DNA of 64,000 nt from Candidatus Aminicenantota bacterium. Lineage in GTDB: Bacteria > Acidobacteriota > Aminicenantia > Aminicenantales > Saccharicenantaceae. A model generated the notes under the pieces. The model was not told the DNA's origin. It did not search any database and was given only the letters and a program-made list of their open reading frames with translations. The position numbers were made by a program, and so were the translations under genes. Numbering within the stretch: position 1 is the stretch's first letter; every line of letters starts with the position of its first letter. The stretch covers positions 1 to 64,000 of the forward strand of contig JAPKZD010000011.1 in assembly GCA_026393975.1 (NCBI GenBank), given 5' to 3'. Positions 1-6,950 of this stretch are shown here, in pieces.

Positions 1-1
1 C

Positions 2-73
2 GCCGCGGCCCTCAGCGCCCGCATCGGGCGGGACATCGAGGAAGCCCGGACCTACTTCCTGCAGCAGAGTTGA
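2..73 (+). CDS. 3' end of an unidentified CDS (partial)
   Basis: An open frame enters from the left edge and ends at TGA 71-73, giving about 23 C-terminal residues that include GRDIEEARTYF. It lies directly upstream of pyrR on the same strand. The tail is too short to assign to a family. That it is coding is inferred from the tight spacing and plausible residue composition. Confidence 0.4.
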   Translation, partial: AAALSARIGRDIEEARTYFLQQS

Positions 74-132
74 CATTTAGGGGAATCTCATGCATGTTCA
101 AGGGGAAGGAACACGACATGAGGAGTGACCGC

Positions 133-702
133 ATGGAAGAGAAAATCAAGGCCCGGATCATGGACGCCAGCAAGATCCGGCGCGTCCTGGCCCGGGTCGC
201 CACCGAGATCATCGAAAGGAATCGGAACCTCAAGAACCTGGTCATCGTCGGCGTCAAATCTCGCGGCATCTACATCGGCAAGCGCGTCGCCCATCTCATC
301 AAGGAGCTGGAAGGCATCGATATCCCCGTCGGCATCCTCGACATCGCCCGCTACAGGGACGACATGACCGCTTCGAAGGCGAAGGGGGCTCTCGAGGAAG
401 CGGAGATCGGTTTCTCCGTCGCCAAGAAGGACATCCTCCTCATCGACGACGTCCTGATGACGGGCCGGACGATCCGGGCCGCCATGGACGGCCTCATCGA
501 CCGCGGCCGCCCGCAGAGTATCCAGCTCGTCGTCCTCGTCGACCGCGGCCACCGCGAGCTGCCCATCCGGCCGGATTACGTCGGGAAGGTCCTGCCCACT
601 TCGCGCCGCGAGGTCGTCAAAGTCCGCCTCAAGGAGATGGACGGCGTCGACGAGGTCCTCATCGCCGAGCCGGTCAAGGTCGGCGGGAGAAAGAAGCGGT
701 GA
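133..702 (+). CDS. pyrR: PyrR: pyrimidine operon regulator / uracil phosphoribosyltransferase
   Basis: This is a type I phosphoribosyltransferase fold protein of 189 aa, close to the usual PyrR length of about 180. The PRPP-binding loop DDVLMTGRT lies near residues 105-113, and the N-terminal IRRVLARVATEIIERN and GVKSRGIYIGKR blocks match PyrR. I chose ATG 133 because AGGAG sits 7 nt upstream; ATG 118 and TTG 70 are alternatives. In the family, PyrR senses UMP and attenuates pyr operons by binding nascent RNA, and it has weak UPRT activity. I saw no clear PyrR-binding attenuator in the short upstream region. The stop overlaps the pyrC start by 4 nt. Confidence 0.93.
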   Translation: MEEKIKARIMDASKIRRVLARVATEIIERNRNLKNLVIVGVKSRGIYIGKRVAHLIKELEGIDIPVGILDIARYRDDMTASKAKGALEEAEIGFSVAKKDILLIDDVLMTGRTIRAAMDGLIDRGRPQSIQLVVLVDRGHRELPIRPDYVGKVLPTSRREVVKVRLKEMDGVDEVLIAEPVKVGGRKKR

Positions 703-2003
703 CGACCCTCGTCCGTGGAGGCCGGGTCGTCGACCCGTCGACCGGCCTCGACGGACTCTTCGACATCCTCCTGAGCGGCGGAAAGATCGCTGCGGTCGGC
801 GCGAGGCTCGACGCCGTCCCCGAACGGACGATCGACGTCACGGGGCTCGTCGTCGTTCCCGGACTCATCGACATGCACGTCCACCTGAGAGAGCCCGGCT
901 ACGAAGCCAAAGAAACGATCGCCACGGGCGCCCGGGCGGCGGCTAGGGGCGGCTTCACGACGATCTGCGCCATGCCCAACACGAACCCCGTCAACGACCG
1001 CCGCGCCGTGACCGAGCGAATCCTCGCCGAGGCCGGCCGTAACTCCATCGTCAACGTCCTCCCCATCGCCGCGGTCACGCGCGGTTCCCGGGGGGAGGAT
1101 CTCGTAGACATGGCCGACCTCAAGGCCTCCGGGGCGGTCGCCTTCTCGGACGACGGACTCCCCGTCACGAACAGCCGGGTCATGCGCCAGGCCCTCGCGG
1201 CCGCGGCGTCTTCCGGAGGCCTCGTTATCGACCACTGCGAGGACCGGACCTTGGCCGAAGGGGGCTCGATGCATGAAGGCCCCGTCGCGGCGCATCTCGG
1301 CCTGGCCGGCATCCCCTCTGCCGCCGAGGAGATCATGATCGCCCGCGACATCATATTGGCCGAAGCCCTGAAAGCGCGCGTCCACATCGCCCACCTTTCG
1401 ACCGCGGGCGGTGTCCGGAGCGTCGGCGAGGCCAGGCGCCGCGGCGTCCGCGTTTCGGCCGAAGCGACACCCCACCATCTCCTCCTCACCGACGCCGCGC
1501 TCGAGTCGCGCGACACGAATTTCAAGATGAACCCGCCCCTCCGGGCGCCCGCCGACGTTGCCGCCCTGGTCGAGGGCCTCCGCACGGGCGTCGTGGACGT
1601 CATCGCCACCGACCACGCCCCCCACACGGTGGAAGAAAAGAGCCTGGGGTTCGACAAAGCCCCTTTCGGTATCGTCGGCCTCGAAACGGCCGTCACCCTC
1701 ATCCTCGACAGGTTCGTCCGAAAGAGGATCATCTCTCTCGGCCGGTTCGTCGAGCTCCTATCCGCGAATCCCGCCCGCCTCCTCGGCCTCCCGAACAGGG
1801 GCCGCATCGCCGCCGGAGCGGACGCCGACCTGACGGTCCTCGACCTGGGGCTCGAAACTACGGTCGACAAGAACAGATTCGAATCCAAGGGCCGGAACAC
1901 GCCCTTCGACGGCTGGACCCTCATGGGAGGCGTAGTCATGACAATCGTCGGCGGCCTCGTCGCCTATCCGTTCGGCGACGACGGCACGACGCCGCGGGCA
2001 TGA
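699..2003 (+). CDS. pyrC: Dihydroorotase, class I
   Basis: This is a zinc amidohydrolase of 434 aa that interconverts N-carbamoyl-aspartate and dihydroorotate in UMP synthesis. Visible ligands are the HVH pair at residues 60-62 (DMHVHLREPG), His179 (IDHCED), His232 (AHLS) and the catalytic Asp at about 305 in TDHAPH. Substrate-binding residues fall in PNTNP and NPPLR. It starts at GTG 699 and overlaps the pyrR stop (GTGA). In many bacteria pyrB lies between pyrR and pyrC; here it is absent from the operon, so aspartate carbamoyltransferase must be encoded elsewhere. Confidence 0.96.
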   Translation: MTTLVRGGRVVDPSTGLDGLFDILLSGGKIAAVGARLDAVPERTIDVTGLVVVPGLIDMHVHLREPGYEAKETIATGARAAARGGFTTICAMPNTNPVNDRRAVTERILAEAGRNSIVNVLPIAAVTRGSRGEDLVDMADLKASGAVAFSDDGLPVTNSRVMRQALAAAASSGGLVIDHCEDRTLAEGGSMHEGPVAAHLGLAGIPSAAEEIMIARDIILAEALKARVHIAHLSTAGGVRSVGEARRRGVRVSAEATPHHLLLTDAALESRDTNFKMNPPLRAPADVAALVEGLRTGVVDVIATDHAPHTVEEKSLGFDKAPFGIVGLETAVTLILDRFVRKRIISLGRFVELLSANPARLLGLPNRGRIAAGADADLTVLDLGLETTVDKNRFESKGRNTPFDGWTLMGGVVMTIVGGLVAYPFGDDGTTPRA

Positions 2004-2761
2004 ATACCGTGAAACGCGAGCGCCTCGAGAAAGCCATCGGCCACGTCTTCAAGGACCCGGGCCTCTTAACCAGGGCCATGACCCACAGTTCCCATGCCTA
2101 CGAGACGAGCCCGGACCATCCCGAAGATAACGAGCTACTCGAATTCCTGGGGGATTCGGTCATCGGTTTGGTCACCGCCGAATTCTACTTCGCCGCGTTT
2201 CCCCGCCGGAACGAGGGGGAGCTATCGAAGCTCAAGGCCTCGGCGACAAGCACCCTGGCCCTGTCCCTGCTCGCCCGGGCGATCAAACTCGACAAGGCCA
2301 TCCTCCTCGGCAAGGGCGAGGAAAAATGCGGCGGCAGGAAGAAGGTCTCGATCCTGGCCGGCTCGTTCGAGGCCCTGGCCGGGGCCATCTATCTCGACGG
2401 CGGGTTCGAGGCGGCCCAGCGATTCGTCTGCGGCCTGCTCCGTTCGTCCCTGAAACCCCTCAAGTCCGAAACGCTGACGATCAACAACTCCAAGTCCGCG
2501 CTCCAGGAGATCTGCCAGAAGGCGGGCCTTCCGGCGCCGGCCTACCGCGTCGTTTCGGAAAAGGGTCCGGCCCACGACAGGACGTTCGTCGTCGAAGTCC
2601 ATATCGGGGACGAGGTCCTGGCCAGGTCGAAGGGCGCGTCCAAGAAAAGCGCCGAGCAGACCGCCGCCGAGAAGGTGCTCAAAGCCCGTTTCGGCCGGAA
2701 AATCAAGAGGATATCGCCGGAGGCGTTCGTCATCGAGGCCGAGGATCTGACTCTCCCTTGA
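2000..2761 (+). CDS. rnc: Ribonuclease III
   Basis: This is a 253 aa double-stranded RNA endonuclease that processes rRNA precursors and structured mRNAs. The endonuclease signature NELLEFLGDSV is at residues 44-54, and a C-terminal dsRNA-binding domain occupies about 160-235 (ALQEICQKAG, ASKKSAEQTAAEKVL). The second acidic motif reads ILAGSFEAL near 118-126. The family usually has Asp where Gly121 stands (ILADxxEAL; Asp114 in E. coli), while the neighbouring Glu is kept. The start overlaps the pyrC stop (ATGA). Identity is secure; the effect of the Asp-to-Gly change on metal binding is not known from sequence. Confidence 0.95.
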   Translation: MNTVKRERLEKAIGHVFKDPGLLTRAMTHSSHAYETSPDHPEDNELLEFLGDSVIGLVTAEFYFAAFPRRNEGELSKLKASATSTLALSLLARAIKLDKAILLGKGEEKCGGRKKVSILAGSFEALAGAIYLDGGFEAAQRFVCGLLRSSLKPLKSETLTINNSKSALQEICQKAGLPAPAYRVVSEKGPAHDRTFVVEVHIGDEVLARSKGASKKSAEQTAAEKVLKARFGRKIKRISPEAFVIEAEDLTLP

Positions 2762-2780
2762 TCGTCTGACCGCCCGGTTT

Positions 2781-3794
2781 TCAGGGCCCCATCAGGACGG
2801 CGACCGGCCGCAACGCCGGAACATTCTGGCAGACGATCTTGATCACGGCCGTCAGTGGCACCGACAAGATCATGCCCGGGATCCCCCAGAGCCACCCCCA
2901 GAAAAACAGCGAGAAAAAGACGAGCAGAGGGCTGAGGCCGAGCCCCTTGCCCATGATCCGGGGCTCGATGAAGTTCCCCAAGATCGCATCCAGCCCCGAT
3001 GTGACGACGAGGATCCAGAACGGCGGCCAGAACGTTCCGAACTGGAAAAAGGCGAAGCCGACGCGAAGGACCGTAGCGATGACCGAGCCGATGCTGGGGA
3101 TGAAATTGAGAACGAAAGCCAGGAATCCGAAGAGGGCGGCGAAATCGACGCCGAAAAGGGTCAACACGAGCCAGACCTCAAGGCCGTTCACCAGGCTCAT
3201 AACCGTCTTGATGACCAAGTACTTGCGGACCTGGCCGTTGATGGCCTCGAAGGCCGTCCTGACCCGGCCGGCCCGGCCGGCGCCCAAGGCCTTTTGGACT
3301 TTCGTGACCGCCCTCTCCCGTCCCGAGACGATGAACACGAGGAAAAGAAAAACGAGGAGGAGCTTGCCGAGAAGCTCGAAGAACGGGCCGATCGCGGATA
3401 GGATGACCGCCCCGATCTTCTCGATATCGAGCTTCCCCAGGGCCGAGGAGAGGTGGACCTTGAAAGGTCCGACGCCCTTCTCCAGGAGCCTGATGAGGTC
3501 GCCGAGACGGTCCTGGTACCTCGGGAGTTCGGCGGCGAGGGACTTGCCGCTCGAATAGACGAGCGCACCGGCGAGGTAGAGGAAGACGAACATCAGGGCC
3601 AGGACGATGAGGACGGCCCCCGGCCTGGGGCAGCGGCACCGCGTCAAGAACGTCAGCGCGGGGTCGATGATGTAGGAGAGGAACACGGCCAGGATGAAGG
3701 GGATGAGGACGGGACGGGCCAGCTTCAGGACGACCCCCACGACGAAAAGGACGACGACCGCGATGGACGCCTTGAAAAACCTGTCTTCGTCCAA
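2781..3794 (-). CDS. AI-2E family (PerM/YdiK-like) membrane transporter
   Basis: This 337 aa protein has about eight hydrophobic segments and the family arrangement: an N-terminal pair of helices, a soluble middle region of about 70-140 residues, then a helical C-terminal half. The hallmark motifs LNFIPSIGS and EPRIMGKGLGLSPL are present. The family exports small molecules and includes proposed AI-2 exporters and Na+/H+ antiporters, so the substrate cannot be named. It starts at TTG 3794 with no strong ribosome site. It follows the DUF6599 gene by 15 nt on the same strand and converges on rnc. Confidence 0.85.
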   Translation of the reverse strand: MDEDRFFKASIAVVVLFVVGVVLKLARPVLIPFILAVFLSYIIDPALTFLTRCRCPRPGAVLIVLALMFVFLYLAGALVYSSGKSLAAELPRYQDRLGDLIRLLEKGVGPFKVHLSSALGKLDIEKIGAVILSAIGPFFELLGKLLLVFLFLVFIVSGRERAVTKVQKALGAGRAGRVRTAFEAINGQVRKYLVIKTVMSLVNGLEVWLVLTLFGVDFAALFGFLAFVLNFIPSIGSVIATVLRVGFAFFQFGTFWPPFWILVVTSGLDAILGNFIEPRIMGKGLGLSPLLVFFSLFFWGWLWGIPGMILSVPLTAVIKIVCQNVPALRPVAVLMGP

Positions 3795-3809
3795 GTTTTT
3801 ATCCGGTCA

Positions 3810-4745
3810 TCATTTCGGGGTCGGCGGCTTGGCCAGGGCAGCCGTCAGGGCTTCGAGGAGCGAACCTGCCGCCGCTTCCAGGCCGTCGGGGACGCGCATC
3901 ACGCCGCAGAGGACGTTCCGGACGCGGCCGATGTAAAGATGCTGGCCGTAGCGGTTCCGGGAGTGATAGCCGAGGGCGATCCTCTCGGGAGTTTGCTTGT
4001 CCCCGGCCAGGGCCTCTAGGAGCTTCTCGAGCATCCCCTGGGCGTCCTTTTCGGAGCCCGCCTCAATGAAAAAGGCCTCCATCTCCCGGCCGTCGGCCTT
4101 GTAGGCGGCGACGTAGCCGTCCCGGAGGAACTCGTAGCCCATGAAGTTCTTCTTGATGTATTTCTCGCTCTGGGCGACGAGGCCTTTCCTGGGAAAGACC
4201 AGGACGAGCGCTGGGAGTGTGCCCTTCTCCTTGACCGCGGCCGCAACCTGCGCCCCGACACCGGCGAGGATGGACCCCGTCTCCTCCCCGAGTCCGAAAC
4301 TGAGCATCTTCACGTAGAACCGCCCGGACATGAAGTTCAAGGCCTCGCCTTCGAGGTAACCCAGTTCGCCGATGGAGACGGCCCTGTTCTCCGGGTAGCG
4401 CTCCGCGCCGAAGATACCGAAAGCATTGACAGGACTCCCCATGTCGTAGATCTCCAGGGTCAGAGTCGCCTCCGTACCCTTCTTCTCGAGGTCGACGACA
4501 AGGAGCTCCCGGAAATCGTAGCTCAGATAGCTTTCCGCGGCCCCGTCGATGTACTCGAAAAGGCTTTCCGGAAAGTAACTACGGGGAGCTTCGGACTGGG
4601 TCCAGGCGTCCACCCGGGGAACGAGAGCGGCGAGCTTCGGACTTCCCTCTCTCGCCTGGGCCAAGCCTGCCGCAGGCGCCAAGAAGAAAACCGCTACGAG
4701 CGCGGCCGGGACAGACAATCCTCTCCGGGCCCGGGTGAGTTTCAT
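3810..4745 (-). CDS. DUF6599 secreted protein
   Basis: This is a 311 aa protein of unknown function with a Sec signal peptide (LSVPAALVAVFFLAPAAGLAQA, residues about 7-28). The body matches the pattern I associate with DUF6599: YFPESLFEYIDGAAESYLSYDF, a region about metal- or cofactor-like 'AFGIFGAERYP', and SGRFYVKM. I chose ATG 4745 because GGAGG lies 6 nt upstream; the ATG 21 nt earlier contains that ribosome site. It is the first gene of a pair with the AI-2E permease. The role is unknown and the family assignment is from memory. Confidence 0.7.
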   Translation of the reverse strand: MKLTRARRGLSVPAALVAVFFLAPAAGLAQAREGSPKLAALVPRVDAWTQSEAPRSYFPESLFEYIDGAAESYLSYDFRELLVVDLEKKGTEATLTLEIYDMGSPVNAFGIFGAERYPENRAVSIGELGYLEGEALNFMSGRFYVKMLSFGLGEETGSILAGVGAQVAAAVKEKGTLPALVLVFPRKGLVAQSEKYIKKNFMGYEFLRDGYVAAYKADGREMEAFFIEAGSEKDAQGMLEKLLEALAGDKQTPERIALGYHSRNRYGQHLYIGRVRNVLCGVMRVPDGLEAAAGSLLEALTAALAKPPTPK

Positions 4746-4932
4746 CTTCGACCTCCGTTTCAGCATACAGAGTTAATATAGCGAAGGGGCAACCTCTTGG
4801 CAAGCTCCGCCAATATTGCCACCCCCTAGTACACTAGCCCGAAACTCGAATTCCGCTCCTCTTCTTGGCGTCAATATGGGGCCTCCGCCCTCGGTTGACA
4901 GGTCCCGGGAAAAGGGACATCATGGATTCGCC

Positions 4933-5832
4933 ATGGCCGTCCCTCGCGTCGTCATCATCAAGGCCGGGAATTTGTGGACATCGACCGGCGCCGTGGACCC
5001 GGCCGTCATCACCAAAATGTTCGCCCGGGGGTTCGCGCTCCTAACCGGAGAGCGGGGCGACGCGGGCGCGATCTCCTCTCTTTTCCGCCCCGGCGACCGT
5101 GTAGGCATCAAGATCAACACCATCGGGGGGAAGGCACTGAGTACAAGGCCCGACGTCGCCCTGCCCTTCGCCGGCTGGCTCTCCCAAAGCGGGCTTCAAG
5201 CGAAAAATCTCTTCATCTGGGACAGGACGACGAGAGAACTCCGCGACGCCGGTTACGGGACGAGCGCCGACCGCAGCGGGATCAAAGTCTTTGGCACGGA
5301 CGCGGACGGCGTCGGCTACGAGTCCAACCTCGTCTCCCATCTCAGCGTCGGCAGTCTATTTTCGAAGATCCAGACGGAATTCGCCACGGCCTCTGTCAGC
5401 CTGGCCCTGCTCAAGGACCATGGCCTGGCCGGGGTCACGGCCGGGATGAAGAACTATTTCGGGGCCATTCACAACCCCAACAAGTACCACGATTCCCGCT
5501 GCAACCCGTTCGTCGCCGAGGTCTTTGACGCGCCCCCCGTCAAGAGCAAGCACAAAGTGTCGATCCTCGACGCCCTCATCGTCCAGTACCATAAAGGGCC
5601 CTCCTACCACGCCCGTTGGGCCGCGAAATACGGCGGGTTGATATTCAGCCTGGACCCCGTCGCAGCCGACGCCGTCGGCTGGAGCGTCATCGAGGCACTC
5701 CGGGTCGCCGCAGGCCTGCCCGCTCTCAAGGACGAAGGCCGGGAGCCCGTCTATCTGGCCACGGCCGAAAAAATGGGCCTCGGCCGGGCCGACCTCGCGT
5801 CGATCGAAACGGTCGAGGAGAGGGTCGCGTGA
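4933..5832 (+). CDS. DUF362 domain protein
   Basis: This is a protein of about 299 aa from the DUF362 family, whose members often accompany iron-sulfur or radical SAM proteins. Features seen are VGIKINTIGGKALSTRP, NLFIWDRTTREL, LLKDHGLAGVTAGMKNYFG and a C-terminal LDPVAADAVGW. No ferredoxin-type cysteine cluster is present, unlike many DUF362 proteins. The start is uncertain: ATG 4933 gives the best match, while the open frame runs up to 4816 without other good signals. The stop overlaps the GTG start of the radical SAM gene by 4 nt, so the two are co-translated. The biochemical role is unknown. Confidence 0.8.
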   Translation: MAVPRVVIIKAGNLWTSTGAVDPAVITKMFARGFALLTGERGDAGAISSLFRPGDRVGIKINTIGGKALSTRPDVALPFAGWLSQSGLQAKNLFIWDRTTRELRDAGYGTSADRSGIKVFGTDADGVGYESNLVSHLSVGSLFSKIQTEFATASVSLALLKDHGLAGVTAGMKNYFGAIHNPNKYHDSRCNPFVAEVFDAPPVKSKHKVSILDALIVQYHKGPSYHARWAAKYGGLIFSLDPVAADAVGWSVIEALRVAAGLPALKDEGREPVYLATAEKMGLGRADLASIETVEERVA

Positions 5833-6950
5833 AAAGACGCCAGTTCATCCGCGGCGCCGCGGGGGCCGGACTCGTCGTCGGCGCCGGCCTTCCTTCCGTC
5901 TGCTCCGGCCTGGCCGTGTTCGGCGCCAAACCCAACCTCTCCCACGTCGAGGCCCGCTACTACGACAAGCTCCCCGACCGGGAGGTCGAGTGCCGCCTCT
6001 GCCCTCGGAAGTGCCGGCTCGGCGATAAGGAACGGGGCTACTGCGGCGTCCGCGAGAATATCGGCGGGACATATTACACGCTGGTCTACGGAAAAGTCTG
6101 CAGTCTCAACGTCGACCCGGTCGAAAAGAAGCCCTTCTTCCACTTTCTGCCCGGGACCTCCGCCTTATCCCTCGCGGCGGCAGGCTGCAACGTCAACTGC
6201 AAGTTCTGCCAGAACTGGGAGATCTCGCAGGTGCGTCCCGAGCAGGTCGACCATTTCGACCTGCCGCCAGAGAGGGCGGCCGCCCAGGCGATCGAGGCCG
6301 GATGTCCCTCGATCGCCTATACCTACACGGAACCCACCGTCTTCTTCGAGTACATGTACGACACGGCCGTCCGGTCCAAGCGAAGGGGCGTCAGGAACCT
6401 CGTCGTGACGGGCGGGCACATCAACCCGGAGCCTCTCGCCGACCTCCTGGCCGTCGTCGACGCCGTCAAGGTCGATCTGAAGGGCTTCACTCAGGAATTC
6501 TACGCGGAATATGTCCGCGGCGAGCTCAAGCCCGTCCTCGAGACGATCCGCGCCGTCGCCAAATCCAAGACCTGGCTGGAGATCGTCTATCTCGTCATCC
6601 CCACCCTGAACGATCGGATGGACCTCATCCGGGAGATGGCCAAATGGGTCAGGAACGAGGTCGGCGACCATGTTCCCGTCCATTTCTCCCGTTTCCAGCC
6701 GATGTACCTCATCAAGAACCTCCCGCCGACCCCCGTATCCACATTGGAAGCCGCCCGCGAGACCGCCCGCGAGGAGGGCCTGCACTTCGTCTACGTGGGC
6801 AACGTGCCCGGCCACGAGGGAGAGAACACGTTCTGTCCCGGGTGCGGGAAAGTGGCCGTCCAGAGGGTCGGCTACCGAATCACTTCGATTCAGCTCAAGG
6901 CCGGCCGGTGCGACACATGCGGCACGCCCATTCCCGGGGTCTGGACCTGA
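5829..6950 (+). CDS. AmmeMemoRadiSam-type radical SAM protein with a Tat signal
   Basis: This is a 373 aa radical SAM protein. The cluster motif is CNVNCKFC (Cx3Cx2C). It is preceded by the Cys-rich ECRLCPRKCRLGDKERGYCGVREN segment and followed by a C-terminal CPGC...CDTCG zinc-like motif, an arrangement typical of the AmmeMemoRadiSam radical SAM family (related to pyruvate-formate-lyase activases). The N terminus KRRQFIRGAAGAGLVVGAG is a twin-arginine signal followed by a hydrophobic stretch, which is unusual for an oxygen-sensitive radical SAM enzyme. It starts at GTG 5829 within the end of the DUF362 gene. The usual partners AMMECR1 and Memo are not in this window. The substrate is unknown. 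Confidence 0.88.
   Translation: MKRRQFIRGAAGAGLVVGAGLPSVCSGLAVFGAKPNLSHVEARYYDKLPDREVECRLCPRKCRLGDKERGYCGVRENIGGTYYTLVYGKVCSLNVDPVEKKPFFHFLPGTSALSLAAAGCNVNCKFCQNWEISQVRPEQVDHFDLPPERAAAQAIEAGCPSIAYTYTEPTVFFEYMYDTAVRSKRRGVRNLVVTGGHINPEPLADLLAVVDAVKVDLKGFTQEFYAEYVRGELKPVLETIRAVAKSKTWLEIVYLVIPTLNDRMDLIREMAKWVRNEVGDHVPVHFSRFQPMYLIKNLPPTPVSTLEAARETAREEGLHFVYVGNVPGHEGENTFCPGCGKVAVQRVGYRITSIQLKAGRCDTCGTPIPGVWT

Noticed and set aside
6302-6916. N-terminal 205 codons of a long open frame leading into the spermidine-synthase-like gene
   Set aside because: This part is a shadow of the radical SAM gene in another frame, with low-complexity Arg/Pro/Gly sequence. Homology begins near 6950.
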